Source of the DNA: Siphonodentalium dalli
Taxonomy: Eukaryota > Mollusca > Scaphopoda > Gadilida > Siphonodentaliidae
Assembly: GCA_032622095.1 (NCBI GenBank)
Contig: CP136061.1
Coordinates: 34,663,797-34,727,796 of the forward strand
DNA length: 64,000 bases
Direction of reading: 5' to 3'
Shown here: positions 42,900 to 55,515 of the stretch, one piece after another
Layout: the number at the start of each line of letters is the position of its first letter
How positions within the stretch are numbered: the stretch's first letter is position 1
The notes under the pieces: model-generated
The model's input: the letters and a program-made list of their open reading frames with translations, nothing else
Told to the model about the DNA's origin: nothing
The model's database searches: none
Translations under genes and position numbers: made by a program

Positions 42900-45540
42900 A
42901 TTTGATAAGGTCGGTGGGTGGCCCGCCCCAAATACCGAATATGAACACCGCGATCCTCCCACCCATCACTATGGGTGACCATGGGGGTATAGATCATTTT
43001 CGAGAACCATAGGGATTTCGACCGATTTGACCTGACACCCCCACTCATCCATCACCCCGGGCAACCCGAGGGGGGTGAAAATTGGGAATGGACCATTATA
43101 GAGTACGGTAAGAATTTCGACCGATTTGGTGGCCGGCCCCAAATACCCCTATAAACACTCCGATCACCCACCCATCACCCAGGGGTGCCATCCCGAGGGG
43201 TGATAATGGGGTAAGAACAATTTTCAAGAACGGTAAGGATTTCCACCAATTTGAGGGCATGCATGTGTGGCCCGCCCCAAATACCATATAGAAACAGCTC
43301 GACTCCCACCTATTACCCCGGGGTGCCACCCCGACGGTGTGAAAATTGGGTATCGACCATTTTCGAGAACGGTAATGATTTAGGCTAATTTGAAGACATG
43401 GGTGGGTGGTTGGATGCCCACCCCAAGTACACCCTTGGACCATTTTAATGGGGTATGGACCATTTTCTAGAACTGTAAGGATTTCGACCGCCCAAAACAT
43501 CACAAATAAACACCCCGACCGCCACCTATCACCCCGGGGGGGTGCCACCCCAACGGGATGAAATTGGGTATGGACCATTTTAGAGAACGGTAAGGACCAC
43601 TTAGAAACAGCCGACCCCCATCCAACACCTCCTGGGGGTGCCACCCCGAGGGAGAGAAAATGGGGACCATTTTCGAGAATAGTAGGGATTTCGACCGATT
43701 TGACGGCATGGGTGGGATGCCCGCCCGAAATACCTCATAGAAACACCCGACCCCCCCCCCACCCATCACACCCGCCGTGTGTCACCCAAGGTAAGGGTAT
43801 GGACCATTTTCGAGAAAAGTAAAGATTTTGACCGATTTGACGGCCCAAATACCCTCTAGAAACACCCGAAGGGGTGAAAATGGGGTATGAACCATTTTCA
43901 AGAACGGTAAGGATTTCGACCGATTTGACGACATGGTTAGGTGGCCCACCCTAGAAACACACCGACCCTCACCATCACCACCGAGGGTGCCACCCGAGGG
44001 GGTGAAAATGGGGAATGGACCATTTCGTTCGAGAACGGTAAAGATTTCGACCTATTTGACGGCATGGGTGCGTGATCCGCCCCAAGTACCCCCTAGAAAC
44101 ACCCCGACCCCACCCATCACCCACGGGGGTGCGTCCCCGAGGGGTGAAAATGGGGTATGGACAATTTTCGAAAACGGTAATTATTTCGACCGATTTGATG
44201 GAATGGTTGGGTGGCCCGCCACAAATACCCTTTAGAAGCACTCCGACCCACACCCAACACCTCCGAGGGTGCCAACCTAAGGGGGTGAACATGGGGTTTG
44301 GACCATTTTCGAAAAAGGTAAAGATTTCTACCGATTTGACGGCATGGGTGGGGGGGGGGGGGGGGGGGGCGCCCCAAGTACCCCAAAGAAACACGCGACC
44401 AAACGTCAAAACGCCGCCGATATTAGTCACATATTCTGACTAGCTTCCTGTGATCACAATTGGTGTACATACACGACAATACTGTTATACGGACTGTATC
44501 TGCCATACACGAACGTCATATTCAAGGTATATAATTTAGAACAGTCGAGATCAACACAAAGCTATAAAGAGCGTTCATTGTTAACATGTTTATGGTACTG
44601 ATACAGATCGTTAATTTCAATGATCTGAGAACAACTTTTGTGTAATTGACCCATCGTGAAAATGGGGTATGGACCATTTTCGAGAACGGTAATGATATCG
44701 ACCGATTTGATGAAATGGTTGGGTGGCCGCCCAAAATACCCTTTAGAAACACTCCGACCCACACCAATCCTCTCCAGGGTGTCAACCCTAGTGGGTGAAC
44801 ATGGGGTATGGACCATTTTCGAGAAAGGCAAGGATTTCGACCGATTTGCCGCCCCAAATACCTCAAAGAAACACCCGACCCCATCACCTCGGGGGTGCCA
44901 CCCCGAGGGGTGAAAATTGGGTATGGACAATTTTCGAGAACGGTAATGATTTTGTCCGATTTGACGACATGGATGGGTGGCCCGCCCCAAATATCCCCTA
45001 GAAACACCTCGACCCAACCACCAGCTCCGGTGGGTGCCACCCGAGGGGTGAAAATGGGTTATGGACCATTTTCATGAACGGTAACGATTACGACCGATTT
45101 GACGGAATGGAGTGGCCCACCCCAAATGCCCCTAGAAACACACCGACCCTCGCCCATCACCACCGAGGGTGCCATCTGAGGGGGTAAGCATGGGGAATGG
45201 ACCATTTCGAGAACGGTAAAGATTTCGACCGATTTGACGGCATGGGTGCGTGACCCGCCCCAAATACCCCCTAGAAACACCCCGACCACACCATCACCCA
45301 CGGTGGTGCGTCCCCGAGGGTGTGAAAATGGGGTATGGACCATTTACGAGAACGGTGATGATTTCGACCGATTTGACGGAATGGTTTGGTGGCCGCCCAA
45401 AATACCCTTTAGAAACACTCCGATCCACACCCATCACATCCGGGAGTGCCATCCCGAGGATGTGAACATGGGGATTGGACCATTTTAGAGAAATGTAAGG
45501 ATTTCGACTGATTCGACGGCATGGGTGAGGCCCCATTATT
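42900..45540. repeat. Satellite A field 5, large and degenerate
   Basis: Roughly seventeen imperfect units marked by GATTTCGACCGATTTGACGG, GGGTGAAAATGGGGTATGGA and CCCTAGAAACACCCCGACC. Unit lengths vary (90-150 bp) because of deletions. A non-satellite spacer lies at 44405-44645 and a G-run at 44351-44368. The numerous open frames on both strands (up to 182 codons) repeat the same phrases (RSKSLPFSKMV, GRATHPCRQIGRN) and are satellite translations. Confidence 0.9.
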
Positions 45541-46080
45541 AAGAGTTTTGACGAACACGTACGATCATTATTTCGTACACTTTTACAACCCAAAGCGTGT
45601 GTTTGGTATACAGTCCCTTAATACTTCACTTATCGTCTCATTTGCAACAATGCGATAATCATGACATGTTAATATTGTCAATAATTCGACCAGTCACAAC
45701 GTACGACCCGCGATTCTCGTGATATATTGTGGCAATACAGGTATAAATGCCAGGTCATATGTGGTGGAAATTCAGTTCGTTGTTAGCATGGATGACCAGA
45801 TAGACGTTATGCTGATGGGGAAGTGATGTTCCTGAATTTGGACCTTACATCAACCACGACGCCATCGTTCAAGCCCCTTCAAGTCCGCGAGTTGATTTCA
45901 ATGCGATTTCGGCTTCACCTCTTTGGGTTTAGGAAATCCGACACAATGTTGGTGAGCTCGCTGATGTGCATCACTTCTGATTTGTTACTACCAAATCGAA
46001 ACAAAGTCGACATCACGGTAGAAGCGATGTGCATCATGCAAGTTGCTTTTTTGTCAGATATTTGACAAACCGGCAAAATT
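45541..46080. other. No gene seen
   Basis: Non-coding. The frames 45823-46065 (+) and 46163-45915 (-) overlap each other and have no recognisable domain. Confidence 0.4.
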
Positions 46081-46270
46081 TCGTTGAACAAAATGTTGAT
46101 AAATAACAGGTTTTGGGAAATTTTATAGTATAGTTGACTGTGGTTAGCATTAATTTTGAGCAATTACTAGATTCTGATAACAGAAGCGGCATTTAAAAAA
46201 AAAATTGTTGTTGGAATCTGATGATATGGGGACATCTAATCGGATTGAGTACCTTTAAATGCCGCATTTG
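46081..46270 (+). repeat. Dispersed repeat shared with 61.0 kb (inverted)
   Basis: 46085-46155 (TGTTGATAAATAACAGGTTT, AGTTGACTGTGGTTAGCATT) and 46203-46235 (TTGGAATCTGATGATATGGG) match the reverse complement of 61035-61140, where the two parts are adjacent. Here about 48 bp with an A-run is inserted between them. Words GCGGCATTTAAA and TTTAAATGCCGC near 46187 and 46252 form a small inverted pair. Confidence 0.75.
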
Positions 46271-47180
46271 TGCGTGTTTTTTAAATTAAAAATAAATGCA
46301 AAGAACAAACCTGACAGTGACAGAGACTGCTGAGCTCTTGTGGTGTCGGTGGGTGTGCCGAATATTCTTTTAGTTACGGTTCAGGAGCAGAAATCACTAC
46401 TTACCAGTTGAATCGGGATCCAGAGTATAGGTTCAGATTACTCAGACAGAGTACTTTATGTAACTTAGAACTCGGTTATGATTCCATGTAATTTTAAAAT
46501 CGGTTATGAATTCCATGTAATTTTAAACATTACAGACTCTGCGAGAGAGATATATAAAACCCAACCGAAAACCGAATATTATTAAATTGAATGAACTATT
46601 CATTAAGAGGGTTATGCCATTCTTTAGGCTCTCCTGAGTCATTCTATAACTACACACGTTAGGACACCGCCATGGCAGAGATTATAGTAAATTAAATAAT
46701 TGTTGAATTTCACTATATATTGTGTACTATCTTGCACATAATAATCAGTCAAAACTCCTCATGCATCGCACACTATATTCTGTATTTTTGGCGACTGGTT
46801 TCATAGTGCACTCCTCTTTCTGTAAAGTTTTCTGTCGCAACCAGCGATGTTTATCCGTTGTAAATAGCGATCTTATTTCGCAGGAAGCTCGTGAATCACG
46901 ACGACGAGTACAGTGATTGACAATTTAAACAGCATATCGAGGTCGTAGCTCAATACAACTGGATGGTTTACATGATATACATATACAATCTCGAACGGAG
47001 TAAAGTGATATATTGCAGAAAATAAATTTCAGGTGTTATTTGAGCTTATTAGAAACCATGAAATCGTAACCGTCATTACGGATAGTAAAATACGAGAACG
47101 ATTAGAAAGTACACAAAGGTTGGTGACGTAGTACCCTATCCGTAATCGTAATCGTAAACGTGAGTTTTGCGAAAGGTCTC
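46271..47180. other. No gene seen
   Basis: AT-rich non-coding sequence. A 20 bp word (CGGTTATGAATTCCATGTAA and its near copy) is repeated at 46473 and 46502. Confidence 0.4.
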
Positions 47181-47184
47181 TAAT

Positions 47185-47520
47185 AAATAGGATTTCACCA
47201 AGAGACTGTGACCCACACTCAAATATCAATAGTAATTAAAATATTTCACCTAGTAACGGTGACACCTGACCCCACAGTAGGTGAACTTTTATATATAGAA
47301 TGACTCTTTCATTGCATCTCTACGATTCACACTGCCCAATCGTCTTCTCTCCAACGTTTGGTCGCTAATAAATAGGATTTCACCAAGTGCAGACTGTGAC
47401 ATAACACTCAACTATCAATAGTAATTAAAATATTTCACATAGTGTCGGTGAACCCTGACCACACAGTAGGTGAACTTTTATATATAGAATGACTCTTTCA
47501 TTGCACCTCAATGATTCACT
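47185..47520. repeat. Tandem duplication of about 150 bp
   Basis: 47189-47333 and 47366-47516 share TAATAAATAGGATTTCACCA, TCAATAGTAATTAAAATATT, and CAGTAGGTGAACTTTTATAT with the rest of the unit. They are about 90 percent alike by eye. Confidence 0.85.
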
Positions 47521-47534
47521 TCAATAACACAAGG

Positions 47535-48180
47535 GCTGCGCAGGACAGGTAGTTAACCCGTTCTATAGCTATTTGCGCATGAATATTATTAGATCAGTTT
47601 TAAATTCATAACCCATAACAGTTGCATAAATGCACATTGTCTGCACGGCACTGCACGCTCTTGTTTATCATTATCTTTATCCAGAAACAAGTCGAATTAA
47701 CTTGCAGTATATACCCCATAATCATAACATGTTCTCAGAAAGGTATGTGTAGTTATATTCACTTAGCGACTTTCTTCCTCTCTGTATTACTTTGTTTCCC
47801 TCTCTATGGATATTAGTTCCGCGAATGACTACTTCTTCGATTTTTATTCAGCTCGAAGTCAGAATTGCTCTAATAAAGTAATGCTTTAAATAATCATGAA
47901 AGGGTTAAAGATTTATTCAATGTTCACGCTGCCACTGGCCAAATGCAAAACTTATTCTCAAAATCTCATTTGCCAAGTGATTTCTTCATTCCAAAATAAA
48001 TACAGAAACTATTTATTTATAAATAAAACCATTCGTGTTACGAAATTCCCATGCCACAGTTTCGTTTTAGCAGTCTTGATAATGTTAACACCTCCAACAA
48101 CAGGACAGGTAGTTAACCCGTTCTATTTGCGCATTACTATTATTAGATCATTTTATAGTTGTGCACCGCGATGCACAAAC
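47535..48180. repeat. Short dispersed pair around a non-coding stretch
   Basis: GGACAGGTAGTTAACCCGTT, a TATTTGCGCAT word and ATTATTAGATCA occur at 47542-47600 and again at 48103-48155. The sequence between them is non-coding. The frame at 47896-48183 has no recognised domain. Confidence 0.6.
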
Positions 48181-48284
48181 TGACATAAATATTTTAATAA
48201 ACGTCACATATCCTCTGACAGTTTCGGTTCCAACGTTCCAAAACAGATTATAAAACTGCCACCATGTGCAGTGAGTAATGCATA

Positions 48285-48497
48285 CAGTAATGCTCTAAAT
48301 AATCGACTCCTTAACCACGGCAGAATTATGGGTAATTTTTTCGGGATTTAGTCGGAAATATGGCTTGTTGCCATTCATCGGAAAGCTCTCACTGAGAGCG
48401 TTCGGTGAATGGCAACAAGCCATATTTCCGACTAAATCCTGAAAAGTTACCCATAATTTTGATGTGGTTAATGAGTCGATTGTTTAGAGCATTACTG
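48285..48497. mobile_element. Foldback MITE, 213 bp
   Basis: Arms of about 106 bp, roughly 90 percent identical, meet with almost no loop at GCTCTCACTGAGAGC. The arms start CAGTAATGCTCTAAA and include GATTTAGTCGGAAATATGGC. A related word (AAGTAATGCTTTAAATAATC) at 47877 may be the end of another copy. No coding capacity. Confidence 0.8.
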
Positions 48498-49392
48498 TTG
48501 TTCTCCCATAAAGTCATTTCTCTGTTGAAATATATATTGTGCTTGTTTGTTGTTGCTTTGGTTTCTTGTTATAGTTTATGGAATTTTGAATCATCTTATT
48601 TCTTGTTCCAATGGAGTTTGTAGTAATTTGTATGGGTCAGTTCTTATTAACATAATATAATTTTTTGCCGATTCTATCAAGTATATAATTATATCTTTAG
48701 ATTCCTTTTTTTTAGCTGTGTAGATTGTCGTATAATTACTTCTTTTTTTTGCCTCATTTGAAATAATCTTTCCTGTTTTTCTTAATTTTATGAGATTTTT
48801 CCAGTAGGCCCACTAAATTTAAAGTATTGACATTTCTTAGTATATGCTAATTTGTCCACATTGTAGTTGAACTGAAATTCTTTCTGAATAGCTCGTATAT
48901 CGGGGATTTCATTCCTCAATTTTGAGCAGTATATTGCGTATTTTACAAATATGAGAATGCACTTACTGTATAAGCTCGTCTTCTCTACAATCAACTGATC
49001 TTCCAACTAAAGCAAGTGGAGCGATATTTGTAGATTATATATATTTTTTTCGAATATCCAGTCAGTAACCTCACCCCATATAGTTTGTTTATGATTGGGC
49101 AATTATAGAATAATAAATGTAGAATTGTTTCTGTTTCGGATTTACAAAAGGAGCATCGATCATCATCTCAATTATTTTTGATTTTTAAAGCAACGGCTTT
49201 CATTTCTTCGCTTAGTTTGTAGATTTTATATTCGAGGTGTTATCTTTTTTTCTCTGCTGTGTCATTTTGTTATGCTAGTAAGTTATGTTGTCAAATTATT
49301 TGATGTTAGTTTTCTGTTTTCCCAAATATCCTTTCACTTTGTTATGCACAATCGCGAAGATAACAAAATAAATGAATGTGACATGTTCCGAG
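48498..49392. other. No gene seen
   Basis: T-rich, non-coding; short frames (48405-48623, 49006-48788 minus) show only hydrophobic or low-complexity sequence. Confidence 0.4.
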
Positions 49393-49708
49393 TATATATG
49401 TTACAGTCAGATTGTGAAACCAGTCATTTCGTGAAATGACTAAAATTTTCAGTCATTTCGCGAAACCACTATGAGGACCAGTCACTTCATGAAATAACTG
49501 AAATTTCCAGTCATTTCATGAAATGACTGAAATTTAGTTATATTCTTTACACAATCTGACTAATTTCAGTCAACTTGTGTAATTTGACTGAAATTTCGGG
49601 TCATTTCATGAAATGACTGAAATTTAGTTATATTCTTAAAACAATCTGACTTATATCAGTCAACTTGTGTAATTTCACTTGTATACTGCTATAATTCACA
49701 AAATGACT

Positions 49709-49905
49709 GGGTGAGCAGTTTGATCTTAAGAAAACACTTCTGAATTGTAATCACCTGATCAATATTAAGATAGACAAACTGTTTGATCTTAAGAAAATAC
49801 TTGTAGTCACTCGATTACAATTAAGACATGTAGGTGAACTGTTTGATACTAAGAGAACACAATTGAACTGTGGTCACTTGGTCAGTACATGTATTTAAGA
49901 CAGAT
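49709..49905. repeat. Three 60-63 bp tandem units inside the TIR element
   Basis: The marker GTTTGATCTTAAGAAAAYAC (third copy GTTTGATACTAAGAGAACAC) starts at 49718, 49781 and 49841. Each is followed by a GTAATCACCTGAT-like and an ATTAAGACA-like word. Alternating direct units between palindromic ends is distinctive. Confidence 0.85.
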
Positions 49906-49973
49906 CTTCCAGCTCATTTCCATTGTTGATTCAGTTTATTGCTCAAACTACTATTCCTTGTCTACAATTAAAA

Positions 49974-50143
49974 TGTCAGACAGTATAGAGTTTAGGTTCT
50001 GTAGTGATTTGTTTGAGAAGTACAGTAAATGTCCGAAATACTTTATTCCCAAGGATGATTACTTTAAGACAATAGAAGAAATCAAACTATTTCAAAGTAT
50101 ATTTTATGTTTCTATTACATTTATGATTTACTTTTATGAATAA
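49974..50143 (+). CDS. Short hypothetical frame inside the TIR element
   Basis: From ATG at 49974 (context AAAATG) this reads 56 residues (MSDSIEFRFCSDLFEKYSKC at the start, ending MIYFYE); the frame is open from 49889. The first half is polar and the end is hydrophobic. A TAA and then an AATAAAAATTAAA stretch follow. No family is recognised. It may be chance, but it is the only frame in the element and has a plausible start and polyadenylation-like signal. Confidence 0.2.
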
Positions 50144-50346
50144 AAATTAAATCGAGTCCTAATTTTATGTTCACAATTGAAGTCCCCGAACCAAAACTAG
50201 TATTCAGTCATTTCGTGAAATGTCTGACCACTAATTTCAGTCATTTCGTGAAGTGACTGGCTCTCACAGTGGTTTCGCGAAATGACTGAACATTTTAGTC
50301 ATTTCAAGAAATGACTGGTTTCACAATCTGACTGTAACATATATAT

Positions 50347-52790
50347 CTCAGTTTATCCACCGCTCACTACGTCTATTGACTACATAAAGCCTGCCTAATA
50401 AACGTTACGTTTATTACGTCAATGTAGCTTTATTAGGTCAACGTAGCTTTATTAGGTTAGTACTACTTTTATGGCGTAATTTGATATGCAAATTGCGCAG
50501 GTAACTAGGGACGTCAACCGGCCTTAATGACGTCATTGTGATTTCAGAACGTTTTTGTCGTGTATAATTCACTAAAATAATTCGAAAATGATATATATTT
50601 TAGCTCTAAAACATCTATAAATCCTCAGAACAAGGTCTGCTTATAATAAATATAAAAATGCCAACGAACTATTTCGCTCTAGGCTGCATTCCGGTTTTCC
50701 CACGTCATGAATGCTAATTGGTTTGCTTGACCTAATAAATGTAATGGCGTCATCGAAGTAACGAATGTTAAACTGAGGAAAATGACAGATTTACCTCACA
50801 AAAGGCAAGTTTTGTGTGATGGATAAATAAAATATGTAGCTAATGTCGTCGCTTAAATTGTTTATGTCCGTGAGGGGGGTTTGAGCATCTATTGGGCGAG
50901 GCTCTGTTCTATATATAATTGCCTTATTAGTTCTTTTGGGTTATCGGGTGTGGTGGGTCTGGGTTGGGTGGGGATGGGCTATGGCTAATAATATGGTTTA
51001 ATGTACTTTTTCCTGAGATCAGTAAGTTTGTTGCACTTCAAAATACCGTGATATTCGACTCCAAGGCCATTGTTACACAATTTACGCTTTCTACCTTGTG
51101 AACTTGTCCAACACAGGAGCCTGTCTCGATAGGAAGTCGGTGATTCCTAATACGGAATTTCATCAGGCGTGAAACGACATTATGGTTGGTGTGTGAAATA
51201 CATTTTCTGTGCCAAAGTCTGGCTTAATTATTCTGTAAAATGCCATCTTATTTGAATTCGCTATTCTTGCTGTCCATTCCCATTAGTAGAGTCGCTTATG
51301 TACTTTCGTGGGAATTTTTTGAACAAATGTAGAGACTATTCTAATATGATAGGGTATCACTTAATTTGTCGGAAAAAGTTTGTTTGTTCACAAAGATGAC
51401 GTCATTGTCAGTTCAGATTAGATGTAGGGTTGTCATGAGAACTGACGAATTCTGCGCATATTTCTTAATTGTTATACATTTGTTTTCAGTTAGGGCAATT
51501 CATCAATAGTAATTCTCAAAGAACAATACCCAAATTTACGGGAAAATGTTATTCCAGTCAAAGATGGCTGCCAAAATGGCACCTGAAAATCAACAATTTT
51601 GCGATTTAAAAAAATATCATGTAATAGTCCTTCCGTTTGTTAGCGACGGCGAATTGTGACAATTATGTGTTTACTTATTGCTTCCGTAATGTAGTGCACC
51701 AATTTTATTGTACAAAACATGTTCGATCTGTCAAAATTCCACTTTAGACAACCGAAATATAGCTTCCTGACAAAAATCAATTCCGATATTGTAGCAATAG
51801 ATATAAAGAAATGAGTGGAATTCAGTGATGGGAAAGAAATATTCGTGCCACATACGGAGTTATTGTCACAATTCAACAGAACTGTTCAATTTCACCCAAG
51901 ATGGCTACCAAAATGGCAGTCAAAATACAAAATTCAGTGTTCGTTACACCACCAAATATCGCCCTGGCATTCCGTTATGCGGAATTAGGTTAATCGGCTA
52001 CTTTTAGGTAAATGCGCATAGCTTTAATTTCTTATACAAATTAGCGATGTTCTATACGGCATACGTGTCATTTCTTTAAATTTCCTGAAATTTAGTGAGG
52101 AGGGTGTTGAATAGAAAATCCAACTCACTATGTGAAATTAGAAAGTATCTTAGACCGACATCTTAGCTTGGGGGACAAGTGTTACCATCCCAATGTCTAG
52201 CCTTATGTGTTATACATGTACTCTAAGCCAGAGTATTAATTGAGAAATATTGGTGGTTACCTTATCAAATGGTAATTGATGATGCAGATAAGCGTTGGTG
52301 CCAGTTCTTGTCGTGACATATCAGTAGAAAATGCATAAATATAGATTATCATATAAGGTAGCAATACACAATTGTTTATTATGATAGCTATGAAGTGGGA
52401 TTGTACTTCTCAGCTTTACAATGAATCTTGGCAAGCAAGAAACAACACATCCTTGTTTATAAAACACAAACAATAGTATAATTAATTATATGGCTGTCAT
52501 TTGGCTTGCTTGTCTTACTGTTTGTTGCGCTGTAACCTTTAATTAAATTTGCACGGTAACACAATTTGAACCTCGTTTAATTTATTTAGCAGGTTTCAAT
52601 CGCATTGATAACAACGGCAGCTTAAAATATATCCGTATAAGGGGTAGCGTCCCGTATCAAGCTTAAAGCGATATATTGTGATTGTGAATATCAGGTTCTG
52701 AAATCTGAATGATGGTATTCAACAAAGTAGTCCAACCACTTTCATAGCATATGTGGAGTTTTGAGACGTTACTATAAGTTATTGACCTCC
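50347..52790. other. No gene seen; small repeats
   Basis: Non-coding. Features: a palindromic AATAAACGTTACGTTTATT at 50398-50416; AACGTAGCTTTATTAGGTC-like words at 50422 and 50440, inverted at about 50727; and two AAGATGGCTNCCAAAATGGC words near 51561 and 51898 that recur at 55.8-56.4 kb. No frame with a recognisable domain. Confidence 0.4.
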
Positions 52791-55427
52791 GATAACATAT
52801 TTATTCAGTTGAAATGAACATTATCATACACCAGACTAGATCCCCGAAAACAGGCGAAATGGTGTGTTCTTGGCTTTCCTCGTGTTGAGTTAATTGGTGA
52901 TAGCTACACAAAGTGATTCGCCAAATATAGGAAAGCTGCATTGGCATGAACACAGTAGGCTGGTATGGACCAGTGATAGTACACAGCCAAATAATATCCC
53001 ATATTGATTTATATGATTTAGGCATGTGAAGAGTTAATGAGACAATGCATTTCATTTTACATCAGTTCAATAGGAAAGTGATTCTTGGCAATGGTTATTA
53101 TCGCATTGCCGGTCGCACTTGATTGGTGATTATTTTGAAGTTTATCGAAATCAACAGGGAATGCGCAACTGCTCCGCATATCCAACCATTCAGCTTAGAT
53201 GATGAAAGAATGTGAATGGTAGACGCAATAGATACGATCCAAAATTGGACAGGCGATACTTATTATAATACTATAATTCCTGTATCTTGACGAACTGTAT
53301 GACCACACATTGGAAAACGGGTAAGGCGGTGGGAAACGAGTGAGGCGTCCTTTGGTAGTGACGGGTCTTCTGGTGTCATGTCATCAGTTTTATTTATTAT
53401 GTCCAATATACTCTGGAATCCAGGTTCTGAATACTGAATAACATTGTGGGCAACGCAGTCCACTAACTTCTTACAGCATAATGTGAAGTACTAGTTGGAG
53501 TTAATAACAGCTCGTGATGTACCATGTTGATTCTGGGTTAGAACGTTATCATGAAACAAATGAAATGCGGAAATGAAGGAAGTTGAATTAGCACGCGTAA
53601 CTACGGAGGTGGTCATGGTTTACTATAATAATAATGGCACATTTCAGATCATATTATATAGGCCGATTCATATATATCCTAATGCCCCAAACTGTTCCAA
53701 TTATATTCGACTAGGAGTTATCAGATCAGTCTGGCTATATCCCACAAATTGTATATACCATGCCGCATTCATGCATCGTGATAATCTACCCCAACCAAGT
53801 GGCATATATAGAGTAACTTCAGCAGAACACGGTCATGATGATGCTATTGTACGAAGAGCTCCATACATGTTCACGTGATAAGCAATCCAGTTTGGTCAGA
53901 TAGACCTTAGTTTAAACAGTATTTATTCCATGAATTATACAGCAACAATATATATATGTTTAATCATAGACCGGATTCGACATCAACTGTGCATGCTTAT
54001 GTGAGTCATTTCCGGGAATTATTTTATATTCACCCCACCTAACGACAGCGTCTATATACACATTAGCGGTACTTGTATATGAGACAAATTAATTATATAC
54101 ACACATGTAGTTATACAAAAATATGCTAATATCGCTGTAATACAAATAAAATTCTTGCTTAAGTTCTAGTTCAAATTTGTAAAGATCCCATCTTGGTCGA
54201 CATATTAATGTATATGCGGAAATGTACCGGCACTTAGTGTGAACTGATGACAAGAAGTTTAAGAATGAGGCAATCATCAACATTTCTTCCTACACATATT
54301 TGCCAGAATGATTGAAGGGGGTGTCTGATTGTCGATTGTCCATTCCAATCACCAAGGGTATCCATACAAGGATTGATTTTACGAAGACTTTTCATGAATA
54401 TTATGTCAGAAAACGTCCGTGTTACCACGACAGACTATCCAACGTCGTTCATTTACCAAACATGTACCATGGTGAAATGGAAAAGAATAAAGTATAGCTA
54501 TAATATCCGGGAGATCTCCTGCTTCAAAAGCCAGCCACTGTTAGCTATATACAGTAATCAATCTGATGGAGTCCGTCGCTAGACCTTTTAGTACACGAGT
54601 AGATATACTCAATCGTTATCGATATGCAAGAACGTATGGCGATCACATGCATCAGTTGAGCGTTGGTAGCTGACAGCGTCTGAAGTTGGCAAATTCACTA
54701 TTCTCTCCACATACCATGTTGGTCTCTATTAAAATATTGATATAATAGCAGAATCCAATTTGGCACAAATCCATGTACTTCGCGTGCTTGCACATATATT
54801 ACGGTTTTATGTAGTGAACGGTATGTTCCCACCGAAAGCCCATGTATGGTGATAATATCCATATGTGTCATTCTTACATGCTGGGATATATTGCGGAAAT
54901 ATATGTATTTTAATGTCAAATGTCGACATTTCCGCCACATTGGCGGCCATCTCGATTACAATAATATATTAAGAACTGCGGATTATCTAAATCGGAGCAC
55001 ATTCATTCATACATTCATTCATATATCTAACACCGAGATATCGTTCTCCTGTGGTGGACATGTTATTTGACGTATATAATGTTTGGCGAATTTTCACGAT
55101 GCTTGTTTGAACAATAATTGTCACATGAACTCGCATTTTTAGTCAATGTGGTAAGACAACTAATAGGAATGTGTCATAACATGTCGATTATTTATTTGGA
55201 AGAAGCCAATTAGTCTGCTACATTCACCTTCTATATCGTCGGTGAAATTCGAAATTGTCGTAAAAGCGACTTTTTCCCAATTTGGCGGGAACTTTTTTTA
55301 TTGCAGAATCAGAATCTGTATCTTCGGTTACATTGTATAGAATCTTATCCACAGTGATCAACCTATCGGATACACACTTTTAAGCCACGTGGACAATATT
55401 CATAAATCTGATTGGACGAATATCATA
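52791..55427. other. No gene seen
   Basis: Non-coding, AT-rich. A weak pair of about 100 bp (CAGGTTCTGAAATCTGAATG at 52692, CAGGTTCTGAATACTGAATA at 53422) is probably an old dispersed repeat. The 101-residue frame at 53573-53878 has no domain that I recognise. Confidence 0.4.
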
Positions 55428-55515
55428 CTTCAGAAATGTCGTATAAATTATACGACATTTCTGAAGCAAACTGTACTAGTAAAGTTTGCTTCAGAAATGT
55501 CGTATAATTTATATC
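55428..55515. repeat. Three-arm alternative hairpin
   Basis: Arm 1 (CTTCAGAAATGTCGTATAA, 55428-55446) and arm 2 (its complement, 55448-55466) form a palindrome with almost no loop. Arm 3 (AGTTTGCTTCAGAAATGTCG and TATAA, 55483-55506) also complements arm 2, extended by CAAACT, giving a 24 bp perfect stem with a 10 bp loop. Arm 2 can pair with only one of them at a time. Confidence 0.85.

Larger units (their letters stand above)
49393..50346. mobile_element. 0.95 kb TIR element rich in palindromic units
   Basis: Terminal inverted repeats of about 45 bp (TATATATGTTACAGTCAGAT, then TGTGAAACCAGTCATTTC). Both ends then carry clusters of the palindrome AGTCATTTCRTGAAATGACT, in at least seven copies at 49431-49625 and 50205-50320. 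The left cluster also holds a duplicated CAATCTGACTNATNTCAGTC block. The centre has three tandem 60-63 bp units and one short open frame. TATA flanks are compatible with a TA target site. No transposase is visible, so it would be non-autonomous. Confidence 0.85.

Noticed and set aside
42323-45593. Long frames of up to 244 codons on both strands in the satellite A field
   Set aside because: They translate the satellite unit repeatedly. Only the downstream part of the 42593-41859 frame, beyond about 42237, is real recombinase sequence.
53573-53878. 101-residue frame as a host exon
   Set aside because: No domain, no clear splice signals and no neighbouring exons that I can see.
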